Below are positions 55,391-63,988 of a stretch of 64,000 nucleotides of DNA, piece after piece. The position numbers were made by a program, and so were the translations under genes. Each line of letters starts with the position of its first letter. Positions within the stretch are counted from its first letter, which is position 1. The stretch comes from Murinocardiopsis flavida (lineage in GTDB: Bacteria > Actinomycetota > Actinomycetes > Streptosporangiales > Streptosporangiaceae), in the NCBI RefSeq assembly GCF_003014485.1, contig NZ_PYGA01000007.1:186001-250000 (forward strand), read 5' to 3'. The notes under the pieces are model-generated. The model was not told where the DNA came from. It saw only the letters and a program-made list of their open reading frames with translations, and made no database searches.

Positions 55391-56986
55391 ATGAGCTCCG
55401 CGGTGACCGGGGCGAGCCACGACAGCGCAGCGCCCCTGGCGGGGCCGCGCGAATGGGCCGCTCTCGCCGTACTCGCCCTGCCCGTACTGCTGATCTCCGT
55501 CGACATGACGGTGCTCGGCTTCGCCGTTCCCTACCTGAGCGAGGAGCTGGCGCCCTCCAGCGCCGAACTGCTCTGGATCGTCGACATCTACTCGTTCGTG
55601 CTCGCCGGGCTGCTGGTGACCATGGGCACACTCGGCGACCGCGTCGGCCGGCGCCGGCTGCTCCTGATCGGATCGGCGGGCTTCGGCCTGGCGTCCCTGC
55701 TCGCGGCGTACGCCCAGAGCGCCGAGGTGCTGATCGCCGCGCGCGCCCTCCTCGGGCTCGCCGGCGCCACCCTCATGCCGTCGACGCTGTCGCTGCTGCG
55801 CAACATCTTCCTCGACCCGCGCCAGCGGCTCGTCGCCATCGCCACCTGGGCGTCGATGTTCTCGGCGGGGTCGGCGCTCGGCCCGATCGTGGGCGGCTGG
55901 CTGCTGGAGCACTTCCACTGGGGTTCGGTCTTCCTGATCAACCTGCCCGTCATGGCGCTCATCCTGGTCCTCACCCCGCTGCTGGTCGCCGAGTCGCGCG
56001 ACCCCAGCCCGGGCCGCTACGACCTGCCCAGCGCGGCCCTCTCGCTGCTGGCGATGCTGCCGGTGGTCTACGGCGTGAAGAAGATCGCCGAGTACGGGCT
56101 CGCCCCCGTGCCGGTCGCCGCCATCGCGGTGGGCCTGCTGCTGGGCTACCTGTTCGTCCGGCGCCAGCTCCGCCTCGCCGATCCGATGATCGACGTGCGG
56201 CTGTTCAAGATCCGCGCGTTCAGCGTCGGCGTCGCCACCAACTTCATGGTCATCTTCGCGATGGTCTCGTCGCTGTTCTTCCTGACCCAGTACTTGCAGA
56301 TCGTGCAGGGCATCAGCCCGCTGCGCGCCGGGCTGCTGCTGCTCCCCGGGCTCGGCCTCTCCGTCGCCGCGCACTTCGCGGCCGTGGCGCTGGCGCGGCG
56401 GCTCAGCATGGGCACGGTCATCGTCATCGGCCTGGTCATGACCGCCACCGGGTTCCTGCTCATGACGCAGGCCCCCACCGAGGGCGGCGCCGTCCTGGTC
56501 GCGGTCGCCTTCGCGGTGATCGGCTGCGGTGTGGGCATCACCGACACCCTCACCAACGACGCGATCCTCACCGCCGCCCCGCCGTCGCGGGCCGGCGCCG
56601 CGTCCGCGATCTCCGAGACGGCCTACGAGCTGGGCGCCGCCATGGGCGTGGCGATCCTCGGCAGCGTCCTCACCGCCATGTACCGGCTGCACCTCGACCA
56701 CGTCCCCGGCGTCCCCGCGCCCGCCATGGACGCCGCGAAGGAGACGCTGGGCGGCGCGGTCACCGCGGCCGGTGAACTCCCCGCGGCATCGGGCGACGCC
56801 CTGCTCGACACCGCCCGCGCCGCGTTCACCGACGGCATGCACGCGACCAGCCTCATCGCGGCGCTGCTGGTCGCCTACGCCGCCGTGCAGGCGGGTCTGC
56901 TGCTACGCGGGCAAGGGGCGGGGTCGCCGCACCGGGGCGAGAAGGACCCCGCGGCGGAGCCCGACTCCGCGGCCGCCCGCCGGTAG
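55391..56986 (+). CDS. MFS drug-efflux transporter, DHA2 (14-TM) type
   Basis: 531-aa proton-driven exporter with 14 predicted hydrophobic segments. Motif A appears as GTLGDRVGRRRLLLIGS and the start is ALPVLLISVDMTVLGFAVPYLSEEL. GSALGPIVGGWLLEHFHWGSVFLINLPV is the antiporter motif C region. ATG 55391 follows AGAGGACC. The Pro/Ala-rich C-tail is cytoplasmic. TetR control upstream suggests induction by a toxic compound such as a quaternary amine or antiseptic. Confidence 0.93.
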   Translation: MSSAVTGASHDSAAPLAGPREWAALAVLALPVLLISVDMTVLGFAVPYLSEELAPSSAELLWIVDIYSFVLAGLLVTMGTLGDRVGRRRLLLIGSAGFGLASLLAAYAQSAEVLIAARALLGLAGATLMPSTLSLLRNIFLDPRQRLVAIATWASMFSAGSALGPIVGGWLLEHFHWGSVFLINLPVMALILVLTPLLVAESRDPSPGRYDLPSAALSLLAMLPVVYGVKKIAEYGLAPVPVAAIAVGLLLGYLFVRRQLRLADPMIDVRLFKIRAFSVGVATNFMVIFAMVSSLFFLTQYLQIVQGISPLRAGLLLLPGLGLSVAAHFAAVALARRLSMGTVIVIGLVMTATGFLLMTQAPTEGGAVLVAVAFAVIGCGVGITDTLTNDAILTAAPPSRAGAASAISETAYELGAAMGVAILGSVLTAMYRLHLDHVPGVPAPAMDAAKETLGGAVTAAGELPAASGDALLDTARAAFTDGMHATSLIAALLVAYAAVQAGLLLRGQGAGSPHRGEKDPAAEPDSAAARR

Positions 56987-57006
56987 GCGGACCGGCCGCG
57001 GCGCGG

Positions 57007-57047
57007 CCCGGGTGATCCGGCGGGATGTCGCCGCCGGATCACCCGGG
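57007..57047. terminator. Bidirectional terminator between the MFS and moeA genes
   Basis: A perfect 17-bp stem (CCCGGGTGATCCGGCGG at 57007-57023 and its complement at 57031-57047) with a 7-nt loop lies between the convergent genes and covers the last codons of moeA. It serves both directions. Confidence 0.75.
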
Positions 57048-58247
57048 CAGGCGGAGCAGCTCCGCGTCGGGCCCCGTCCAGCCCGGCGGGATGACCGCCA
57101 CCCCGTCGGCGAGCGCCGCGCCCAGCAGCGCGCCGGGGCGGTCGTGCCCGACCGGGACGGCGCGGCCCCGCCGCACGCTGACGGCGACCAGCCGGGTGTC
57201 GTCCGGGTGCACCGGCACCTCCCCGGCAACGGGCAGCCGCTCGGGCCCCGGCGGCCCCGGTTCCGGCCGTCCTGCCAGGGCGCACAGCGCGGGCACCAGC
57301 AGGGTGAGGGCCGCGCCCACCGCGGCGTAGGGGTTGCCCGGCAGGCCCACGACGACGGCGTCGTCCGCGCCCGGCCGCCGCGCCCGCGCGAGCATCTGCG
57401 GATGACCGGGCCGGCACGCCACCCCGTCCACCAGCACCGCCGCCCCGATCTCGGCGAGCGCCGCACGCAGGTGGTCGGCCGGCCCCCTGGACGAGGAGCC
57501 GCACACCGCGACCACATCGGCGCCCGCCCCGTCCAGCGCCGCCTGCAATCCGGCGACCAGCGCCGCACGATCGTCGCCGAGGCGCACGACCGGGTCGGCC
57601 GCCGCGCCCGCCCACGCCGCCAACCCCGGCAGCATCGGACCGATGGCGTCGCGCACACGGCCGCCGCCGGGGACACCGCTCGCCGCGATCTCGTCGCCCG
57701 TGACCAGCACGGCGACGCGCGGTCGGCGCACAGCGATGGTGTCGTGGCCGAGGCTCGCAGCGAGGCCGAGCACCGCCGGGGTGACCACCGAACCTGCGGG
57801 CAGCACCGAGGCGCCCCGCGCCACGTCCTGTCCGGCCCTGCGGATATGGCGGCCCGCGGCGATCTCGCCGTGAACCTTCTCACTGCCGTGCTCGGCGTCC
57901 TCGTACGGCAGGACGGCGGCCGTCCCGGGCGGCACGCGCGCGCCGGTGGCGATCTCGACCGCCTGGCCGGGCGCCAGCGGGGACGGCGCGGGCGCGGCCC
58001 CCGCCAGCAGCCGCCCGGACAGCGTCCACGGCCCCGGGCCGGCGACGGCGAAACCGTCCATGGCGGCGGCGTCGAACGGGGGGACCGCAGCCAGGGCGGC
58101 GAGTTCGGCGTCCAGGGCCGCGCCCGCCGCGTCCGCGACGGCGACCCGGACGCCGGGCACCGGGCCGACCGCGCGGCCGCACTCGCGCGCGGCGGTGCGA
58201 GCCTCCGACCAGGCCATCGGCTGCCGCGGCGCGCTGCGAGATCCCAT
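57039..58247 (-). CDS. moeA: Molybdopterin molybdenumtransferase MoeA-like protein
   Basis: 402-aa enzyme of molybdenum cofactor synthesis that inserts molybdate into adenylylated molybdopterin. Visible are PPFDAAAMDGFAVAG (family SxxDG-type block), APGQAVEIATGARVPPGTAAVLPYED, AVLVTGDEIAASG and the MoCF-domain VVAVCGSSSRGPADHL (in place of the usual GGxS) and VVGLPGNPYAAVGAALTLLVPAL. The SSSRG variant is unusual. ATG 58247 has AGGGG upstream. It stands alone; other mo genes are not in the window. Confidence 0.85.
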   Translation of the reverse strand: MGSRSAPRQPMAWSEARTAARECGRAVGPVPGVRVAVADAAGAALDAELAALAAVPPFDAAAMDGFAVAGPGPWTLSGRLLAGAAPAPSPLAPGQAVEIATGARVPPGTAAVLPYEDAEHGSEKVHGEIAAGRHIRRAGQDVARGASVLPAGSVVTPAVLGLAASLGHDTIAVRRPRVAVLVTGDEIAASGVPGGGRVRDAIGPMLPGLAAWAGAAADPVVRLGDDRAALVAGLQAALDGAGADVVAVCGSSSRGPADHLRAALAEIGAAVLVDGVACRPGHPQMLARARRPGADDAVVVGLPGNPYAAVGAALTLLVPALCALAGRPEPGPPGPERLPVAGEVPVHPDDTRLVAVSVRRGRAVPVGHDRPGALLGAALADGVAVIPPGWTGPDAELLRLPG

Positions 58248-58353
58248 GTCCCCTGTATATCGGCAGCGGCGCCGCGCCCCGCGGATTTGCCGTCTGAGCA
58301 GATTCCGATAAAGTTCTACGTGTCGGCGCGGCCCGCAACGGGCCGGGCAGCAC

Positions 58354-58426
58354 GCGGACGTGGCTCAGCTGGTAGAGCATCACCTTGCCAAGGTGAGGGT
58401 CGCGGGTTCGAATCCCGTCGTCCGCT
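58354..58426 (+). tRNA. tRNA-Gly (GCC)
   Basis: A 73-nt cloverleaf: acceptor GCGGACG paired with CGTCCGC, D arm GCTC-AGCTGGTA-GAGC, anticodon loop TTGCCAA (anticodon GCC), T arm GCGGGTTCGAATCCCGT. CCA is not encoded. Confidence 0.97.
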
Positions 58427-58466
58427 CGGAAGACGCAATCCGGTCCCGGCCGGTTTGTCTGGATCC

Positions 58467-58537
58467 GGTGGAGTGGCCGAGAGGCGAGGCAGCGGCCTGC
58501 AAAGCCGTCTACACGGGTTCAAATCCCGTCTCCACCT
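58467..58537 (+). tRNA. tRNA-Cys (GCA)
   Basis: A 71-nt cloverleaf: acceptor GGTGGAG paired with CTCCACC, anticodon loop CTGCAAA (anticodon GCA), T arm CGGGTTCAAATCCCG. It lies 40 bp after tRNA-Gly. Confidence 0.97.
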
Positions 58538-58551
58538 CCGAGCATCGACTC

Positions 58552-58623
58552 GGGCGATTAGCTCAGGGGTAGAGCGCTACCTTGACACGGTAGAGGTCAC
58601 TGGTTCGAAACCAGTATCGCCCA
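58552..58623 (+). tRNA. tRNA-Val (GAC)
   Basis: A 72-nt cloverleaf: acceptor GGGCGAT paired with ATCGCCC, anticodon loop TTGACAC (anticodon GAC), T arm ACTGGTTCGAAACCAGT. A CCA follows at 58624-58626, so the tail is encoded here but not in its neighbours. Confidence 0.97.
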
Positions 58624-58636
58624 CCACGTTTCACCG

Positions 58637-58679
58637 GCGAAGGGCATGTTCCGGCAGTGATCCGGCACATGCCCTTCGC
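58637..58679 (+). terminator. Terminator of the tRNA cluster
   Basis: Perfect 13-bp arms (GCGAAGGGCATGT at 58637-58649 and complement at 58667-58679) with a 17-nt loop, right after tRNA-Val. No integrase or attachment-site repeat was seen next to it. Confidence 0.75.
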
Positions 58680-58766
58680 TGTGTCGCACGGCCGGCGAAC
58701 ACCACCCTGGGCGATCCGAGGGGTGGGGCCCGCACGCGGTGCGTGTGCGGCAGGGTCGCGACCCGG

Positions 58767-60233
58767 TCAGTTCCGCTCGGGGTCGGCGGTCGGGGTCTCC
58801 CGCGGCTCCCCGGACTCCCCCGGGTTCTGCCGGGCACCGTCATCGGCCGAGGCCGGGGCCGCCGCGCGTTCCGCCTCTCTCTCCGTTCCCCCGGTCGTCG
58901 TGTCGCCGTCGGCGGAACCTCCGTTGAGCAGCAGGTTCAGCACGAACGCTGTGAGTCCTCCCACGGCGATGCCGCTGCTCAGGAGCGTCTGCGGCCCGTC
59001 AGGCAGCTGTGCGTACACATCGGGGGATCCCACCGGAAGGAGGGCCATACCGAAGGAGACGGCGATGATCAGGTGATTGCGGGCCCGGCTCATATCGGCT
59101 CGGACCAGGACCTTCACCCCGATCGCACCGACGGTGCCGAAGATGACGAGGGCGATCGCGCCCAACACGGGTTCGGGGAGGCTGGCGATCGAAGCGCCGA
59201 TCTTTGGCATGAACCCGATGACGATCAGGATCACTCCGGCCCCCGCGACCATGAATCGGCTGGTCACCTGGGTGAGACTCAGGAGTCCGACGTTGTTGCC
59301 GAAGGTCACGAACGGGAAGCTGTTGAAGACGCCCGCGAAGGCCGTGCTCACCCCGTCGGCGCGCAGCGACCGCGCGACCTCATGTGGGCCGACGTGACGT
59401 CCGACGACCTGCCCGGTGGCGATCGTGTCCCCAGTGGACTCGATCATGTTCACCAGTTGCACGAAGAGCATCGGGATGATGGCCATGAGCGTGAACGTCG
59501 GCATGCCGAACTCGAACGGTCGCACGATCCCGAACCAGGCGGCGTCCCCGACCGCGGAGAAGTCGGCCAGCCCGAGTGGCAGCGCGGCCGCGGTACCGAG
59601 CCCGATCGCGATCAGGATCGCGAACCGGCTGAGCACCGTCCCTGCGAAGCGTTCCAGCAGCAGGAACAGGACGACGGTGCCCAATGCCAGCAGCAACCGG
59701 TCGGGGGACCCGTACTCGGGGTCCGCCGGGTCGTCGCCGGCGATGAGTGACGCCGTCGAGGGCAGCAGTGAGAAGCCGATGATGGCGATCGTGGTGCCGG
59801 TGACGACCGGCGGGAAGAGCCGCAGGATCTTGCTGAACCAGGGCGCGACCAGCCATGTGATGAGACCGACGACGATGGTGGCCCCGAAGACGGCCGGCAG
59901 TCCTCCCTGCTGGCCGACCAGGATCGCGGGCGTGATGGCGGTGAACGTGGACCCCATGATGATCGGCAGTCGCACGCCGATGTTGAACACGCCCAGGGTC
60001 TGCACCAGGGTGGCCACGCCACCGATGAGTACGTTGGCCGAGACCAGCATGGCGATCTGTGCGCTGGACAGGCCGATGCCCAGGCCGATCACGAGGGGGA
60101 CGGTGGCCATACCGGTGTAGGCGACGATGACGTGCTGGACACTCTGGGGAACGAAGACTCTGAGGCGGGGGACGGAATCGACCGCGTCCGGTTCGGAGCC
60201 GGAACCGCGGCGCCGTAGGAACCGTAAGGACAT
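58767..60233 (-). CDS. NCS2-family nucleobase (xanthine/uracil-type) permease
   Basis: 488-aa membrane permease with about 14 hydrophobic segments. Landmarks are FVPQSVQHVIVAYTGMATVPLVIG, IMGSTFTAITPAI, PPVVTGTTIAIIGFSLLP, VNMIESTGDTIATGQVVGR (the key Glu/Asp-containing segment), and FNSFPFVTFGNNVGLLSLTQVTSRFMVAGAG (the NVGLL/TxVxSR signature). These place it nearer the xanthine/urate than the uracil branch. The C-terminal 50 residues are acidic and disordered. ATG 60233 has GGAGGACCC upstream. It lies 97 bp after the amidohydrolase gene on the same strand. Confidence 0.92.
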   Translation of the reverse strand: MSLRFLRRRGSGSEPDAVDSVPRLRVFVPQSVQHVIVAYTGMATVPLVIGLGIGLSSAQIAMLVSANVLIGGVATLVQTLGVFNIGVRLPIIMGSTFTAITPAILVGQQGGLPAVFGATIVVGLITWLVAPWFSKILRLFPPVVTGTTIAIIGFSLLPSTASLIAGDDPADPEYGSPDRLLLALGTVVLFLLLERFAGTVLSRFAILIAIGLGTAAALPLGLADFSAVGDAAWFGIVRPFEFGMPTFTLMAIIPMLFVQLVNMIESTGDTIATGQVVGRHVGPHEVARSLRADGVSTAFAGVFNSFPFVTFGNNVGLLSLTQVTSRFMVAGAGVILIVIGFMPKIGASIASLPEPVLGAIALVIFGTVGAIGVKVLVRADMSRARNHLIIAVSFGMALLPVGSPDVYAQLPDGPQTLLSSGIAVGGLTAFVLNLLLNGGSADGDTTTGGTEREAERAAAPASADDGARQNPGESGEPRETPTADPERN

Positions 60234-60330
60234 GGGTCCTCCAGGGGCTGGACCATTGGTGGGTCGCCGGGAGCGACGGGGGCGCGGATCATTCGCGCGT
60301 GTTCGGGCGAAGCGCTCTTTCGACCGTGGT

Positions 60331-61734
60331 TCAGTGCTGCCAGGGGACGAGAAGGTCGGTCATCCCGGCCCGCCGCACCAGCCGGCTCGCATGCGATCGA
60401 GCGTCTTCGGAAACGGCGTCCTCATTGACGCGCAGGCATTTGCCGTGCTGGTACACGACCTCTCCGCCGACAACGGAGAGGGCGACGTCGGAAGGGCGCG
60501 CTGAATAGACGAGCGCGCTGACGACACGGTGGAGAGGTTGCAGGTGGACACCGCCGAGGTCGACGGCGATGACGTCGGCGAGGCGGCCCGGTTCCAGGAC
60601 TCCCGCGTGAACGCCCGCGTATCGTGCGCCCTCCCGTGTGGCGAGTTCGAGGGCCTCCTCCGCACGGCTCGCGCCGGGGTCGAGCGACGCCAGCCGCTGT
60701 GCGTAGATCGCCTGCTTCATTCCCTCGAACAGGTCCTGGCGGTGGCCGCAGCTGGGCCCGTCGGTGCCCAGCGACACCGCGGCGCCGCTCCTGCGCAGGT
60801 CTCGCAACCGTAGGGTGCCGGAGGCGAGATAGGCGTTGGAGGAGGGATTGTGCGCCACGCCCGCGCCCGCGGCTCCGACTCGCTCGACTTCTTCGTCATC
60901 GAGCCAGACCGCGTGCGCGAGGGTCGCCCGGTCGAGCAGTCCCTCGTCAGCAAGCCACCGCACGGGACGCTCACCATAGGCGTCGAGGAAGCCGGGGGCG
61001 TCGCCTTTCCCCTCGCAACAGTGCGTGTGCCACCGTGTGCCGAACTCGGCGGCGAGTTCGGCACAGGCCCGGACGAGGTCGCGGTCGATGTAGGTGAGGT
61101 TGAGGGGGGCCGGCCAGACCTCGACTTTCGATCCGGCCGGGCGCTCCCGCATGGCTTCGCGGGTCATCGCCAACTCGTCGGCCGACGAGTAACGGAAGAG
61201 TTCCGCCGGCTGCCCGCGCCGTTTCGCGATGTCCGTCGGCTGTCCGACGACGCCGCGGGCGACCGCGCCACGCAGGCCGGAACCCTCGATGACGTCCGCC
61301 ACGGCGAGGGTGGTCTCGACGTCGGTCGGTGCGTAGTGGTTGTCCACGACAGTCGTGATCCCGGCCCGCAGCGCCTCCGCCGCCGCCAGTCGCACGGCCG
61401 CGAGCGCGTCCTCTCTGTTCACGGCGATGGAGTAGGGCCACATGAACTCGCATAGCCACGGAACGATCGACATCCCCTCGCCAAGACCACGAGCGAGCGC
61501 CTGGAAAAGGTGGTTGTGGCCATCGACGAGGCCCGGCAGGACGGCCTGCCCACGACACGAGATCACCGTGTCGGCCTGCCAGTCGGCCGCCATGTGTTCG
61601 GGACCGACGGCCACGATGCGAGAACCGGTGATCGCGACAGCGCCGGGATCATAGATCGTGCGGTCGTCATCGACCGAGACGACAGTCCCGCCCGTCAGCA
61701 GCAGGTCGCAGTGGTTGCCATTCATAGCGGACAT
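60331..61734 (-). CDS. Amidohydrolase (8-oxoguanine/guanine deaminase-like)
   Basis: 467-aa metal-dependent deaminase of the AtzB/guanine-deaminase branch. The HxH motif is in GLVDGHNHLFQALARG, the third His in WHTHCCEGKG, a fourth His in ATLAHAVWLDDEE, and the metal Asp in AVSLGTDGPSCGHRQDL. YQHGKCLRVNED ends the protein. ATG 61734 (GGAGG 10 nt upstream) or ATG 61725 may start it. With the NCS2 permease downstream it suggests uptake and deamination of a purine base such as 8-oxoguanine or guanine. Chlorinated-triazine-type substrates cannot be excluded. Confidence 0.86.
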   Translation of the reverse strand: MSAMNGNHCDLLLTGGTVVSVDDDRTIYDPGAVAITGSRIVAVGPEHMAADWQADTVISCRGQAVLPGLVDGHNHLFQALARGLGEGMSIVPWLCEFMWPYSIAVNREDALAAVRLAAAEALRAGITTVVDNHYAPTDVETTLAVADVIEGSGLRGAVARGVVGQPTDIAKRRGQPAELFRYSSADELAMTREAMRERPAGSKVEVWPAPLNLTYIDRDLVRACAELAAEFGTRWHTHCCEGKGDAPGFLDAYGERPVRWLADEGLLDRATLAHAVWLDDEEVERVGAAGAGVAHNPSSNAYLASGTLRLRDLRRSGAAVSLGTDGPSCGHRQDLFEGMKQAIYAQRLASLDPGASRAEEALELATREGARYAGVHAGVLEPGRLADVIAVDLGGVHLQPLHRVVSALVYSARPSDVALSVVGGEVVYQHGKCLRVNEDAVSEDARSHASRLVRRAGMTDLLVPWQH

Positions 61735-62266
61735 GCATCCCCAACCTCCGGAACGGGCCAAGACCGCCCCGGCTCATCGTCGGTGAAGTACGCGTTTCAG
61801 CAAGGTGACTCAGGAGGGCTTTCGGGTTCGGGAGAGTGTTGGTCGACTATGTTGCATGTCACATGCAATCCTGGCCATTCGGCACTTGTCAAGCCGTTCG
61901 CGTCGCTCAAAGGTCCAGCAGGCCCCGTTCTCCCGACCCGCATGGGTACAGCCCGGGCGCACTGGCCTCGACCAAGTGGCTGTCGCCGATTCCGTGAACA
62001 TCCAGTGCAGCGCCTACGCACTGGACCCCCGACCGCTTGCCGCACGGCCGGCCGGGCGACGTCCGCCGCGTCGGAGCGATCGTCGGCGCACGCAGTGGAA
62101 TACAACATGCAATATCAACGACAGTCCGTTCGCCGCTGTGTCGCACTCGGACTCACCGCGCTGGACGGCGCGTCGCCGTGCGAGATCCGGCGGCCCGCAG
62201 GTGCGATCACTGCGCGGCCGGGGGCGTCTGGACGACCGGCACTCGGACCGAGATCGAATGCGAAGC
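61735..62266. promoter_or_regulatory. Non-coding region before the amidohydrolase gene, with a 17-bp palindrome
   Basis: About 530 bp without a supported gene. It holds TTGCATGTCACATGCAA (61852-61868), a perfect 7+3+7 inverted repeat 118 bp before the amidohydrolase start, and a single CATGCAA half-site at 62106-62112. Lower GC than its surroundings around the first site fits a promoter for the deaminase-permease pair. No regulator gene adjoins it in the window. Confidence 0.6.
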
Positions 62267-62932
62267 TCAGGCATGCTCGCCGTCGAACGGCCGGGCGGCC
62301 TTCTCGGGGACGTCCAGCAGCGACAGGAACACCTGCACCAGCGGCCCGATCGCGGCGGCGAACAGCAGGGTGCCCACTCCGACGGTGCCGCCGAGCAGCC
62401 ACCCCGCCACCACGACGCTGACCTCGACCGTGGTGCGGGCACCGCGCACCGACCAGCCGCGGGCGGCGAGGCCGGTCGTGAGCCCATCGCGCGGGCCGGG
62501 GCCGAGCCGCGCACCGATGTAGCACCCGGTGGCGACGGCGAGCACCACGATGCCCAGCACCAGGGCCGCGGACCGGGCGAGGAGGCCGTCGAACTCGGGG
62601 AGCCACCACAGGGACGCGTCGACCGACAGGCCGACCACCACGACGTTGCTCAGCGAGCCCAGCCCCGGGCGCTCGCGCAGCGGGATCCACAGCAGCATCA
62701 CCACCGCACTCATGATGATGGTCCACGTGCCGACCGACAGCCCGCTCTGCCGAGCGAGCCCTTGGTGCAGCACGTCCCAGGGGTTCGCCCCCAGCCCGGA
62801 GGAGATCTGGAGGGCGCCACCGAGGCCGAACAGGTAGAGACCGACGTACAGCTGGACCAGTCGGCGCACCCGGGGCCCCGGCAGGACCGGGGTGCGGACG
62901 ACGCGGCGGACCAGGGCGCGGGGCGTGGGCAA
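62267..62932 (-). CDS. YczE/YitT-like integral membrane protein
   Basis: 221-aa membrane protein with five or six hydrophobic segments (LVQLYVGLYLFGLGGALQISSGLG, WTIIMSAVVMLLWIPLRERPG, SNVVVVGLSVDASLWWL, ALVLGIVVLAVATGCYIGARLG, EVSVVVAGWLLGGTVGVGTLLFAAAIG). The pattern LGANPWDVLHQGLARQSGLSVGT is typical of the YczE/YyaS family. The TTG start at 62932 is supported by AAGGAG at 7-nt spacing. It follows the COG0523 gene by 12 bp, so the two are probably co-transcribed. Function in this family is unsettled; transport is assumed. Confidence 0.85.
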   Translation of the reverse strand: MPTPRALVRRVVRTPVLPGPRVRRLVQLYVGLYLFGLGGALQISSGLGANPWDVLHQGLARQSGLSVGTWTIIMSAVVMLLWIPLRERPGLGSLSNVVVVGLSVDASLWWLPEFDGLLARSAALVLGIVVLAVATGCYIGARLGPGPRDGLTTGLAARGWSVRGARTTVEVSVVVAGWLLGGTVGVGTLLFAAAIGPLVQVFLSLLDVPEKAARPFDGEHA

Positions 62933-62944
62933 CGGCCGGCTCCT

Positions 62945-63988
62945 TCACAGCGTTCCGGTGGCCGAAGGCGCACCGCACGACGCGGGGTCGCCGAAGGCTG
63001 CCACTCCGGCGGCACAGGACCGCAGGTCACGAGAGAGCTCTTCGCGGTCGAGGTTTCGGCCGATCAACACCACTCGGGTGCTGCGCCGATCGCCGCCCCA
63101 AGGCGTTCCCGGAGTGATCTCGAACATGCTGTGGATCCCTTGCAGCACGAAACGGCGGGGATCACCGACGAGGGAAAGAAGCCCTTTTATGCGGTATACG
63201 TCCTCATCACGGTCCCGCAGGAGCCCCGCAACCCATGACTCGACCGCCGCAAGGTCCACGTCGTCCTCGATCTCCAGTTCGACCGAGACCAGCGTCGGGT
63301 CGTGGAGGTGCGTGCCCCCGTCCATCCGGTCGGGGTCCTCCGCGTTCCTGCCCGCGCCGGTGAACGCCCCGATTCCCAGGACGTCCGCCACGTCCACGTC
63401 GGCGTAACTGGACCTGATGATGTCGGCGGTCGAGTTGACGCGCCTGATCCGCTCTGCGACCGAATCCGCCTTCGAAGGGCTGACGAGGTCGGTCTTGTTG
63501 AGGATCACCCGGTCGGCGAAGGCGATCTGGTCGGTGACGTGCGCGCCGACCCCATTGTCGGCCACCTCGTCGATATGCGCATCGACGTGCAGTGCGTCCA
63601 CCATCGTGACGATCCCGTCCAACTCGAAGTTCGCCGCGACCTCCTCGTCGACGAAGAACGTCTGCGCGACCGGGTTGGGGTCCGCCATTCCGCTCGTCTC
63701 GATGAGCACGCGGTCGAACCGGTCCTGACGCTCCAGGAGTCTGCGGAGGATGTCGATGAGATCGGTGCGGGCCGTGCAGCAAAGGCAGCACCCGTTGCTC
63801 ATCTCGATGATCTCCTCGTCACCGGAGAGGACCAGCGCGTTGTCGATCGGGATATCGCCGAACTCATTCTCGATAACGGCGATCCGGTGCCGGTGATCGG
63901 CCGTGAGGATGCGGTTGACCAGCGTTGTCTTCCCTGATCCGAGGAATCCGGTAAGGACGGTCACCGGAATCTTGGCGTGGTTGCCCAT
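62945..63988 (-). CDS. COG0523-family GTPase (CobW/zinc metallochaperone-like)
   Basis: 347-aa G3E GTPase. The P-loop VTVLTGFLGSGKTTLVNRIL begins at residue 9; the family metal-binding CxCC motif is NGCCLCCTARTDL; IETSGMADP and ILNKTDLVSP are the GTPase switch and NKxD motifs. The C-terminal CobW_C domain is present (KGLLSLVGDPRRFVLQGIHSMFEITPG). ATG 63988 lies 12 nt from the window edge, so its promoter, including any Zur site, is outside. Members deliver zinc or cobalt to target enzymes. A nearby metal-dependent amidohydrolase is a possible client, but this is inference. Confidence 0.93.
   Translation of the reverse strand: MGNHAKIPVTVLTGFLGSGKTTLVNRILTADHRHRIAVIENEFGDIPIDNALVLSGDEEIIEMSNGCCLCCTARTDLIDILRRLLERQDRFDRVLIETSGMADPNPVAQTFFVDEEVAANFELDGIVTMVDALHVDAHIDEVADNGVGAHVTDQIAFADRVILNKTDLVSPSKADSVAERIRRVNSTADIIRSSYADVDVADVLGIGAFTGAGRNAEDPDRMDGGTHLHDPTLVSVELEIEDDVDLAAVESWVAGLLRDRDEDVYRIKGLLSLVGDPRRFVLQGIHSMFEITPGTPWGGDRRSTRVVLIGRNLDREELSRDLRSCAAGVAAFGDPASCGAPSATGTL

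Noticed and set aside
58354-58680. tRNA cluster as a possible integration site of a mobile element
   Set aside because: No integrase, no duplicated tRNA 3' end, and the neighbours look like ordinary chromosomal genes.
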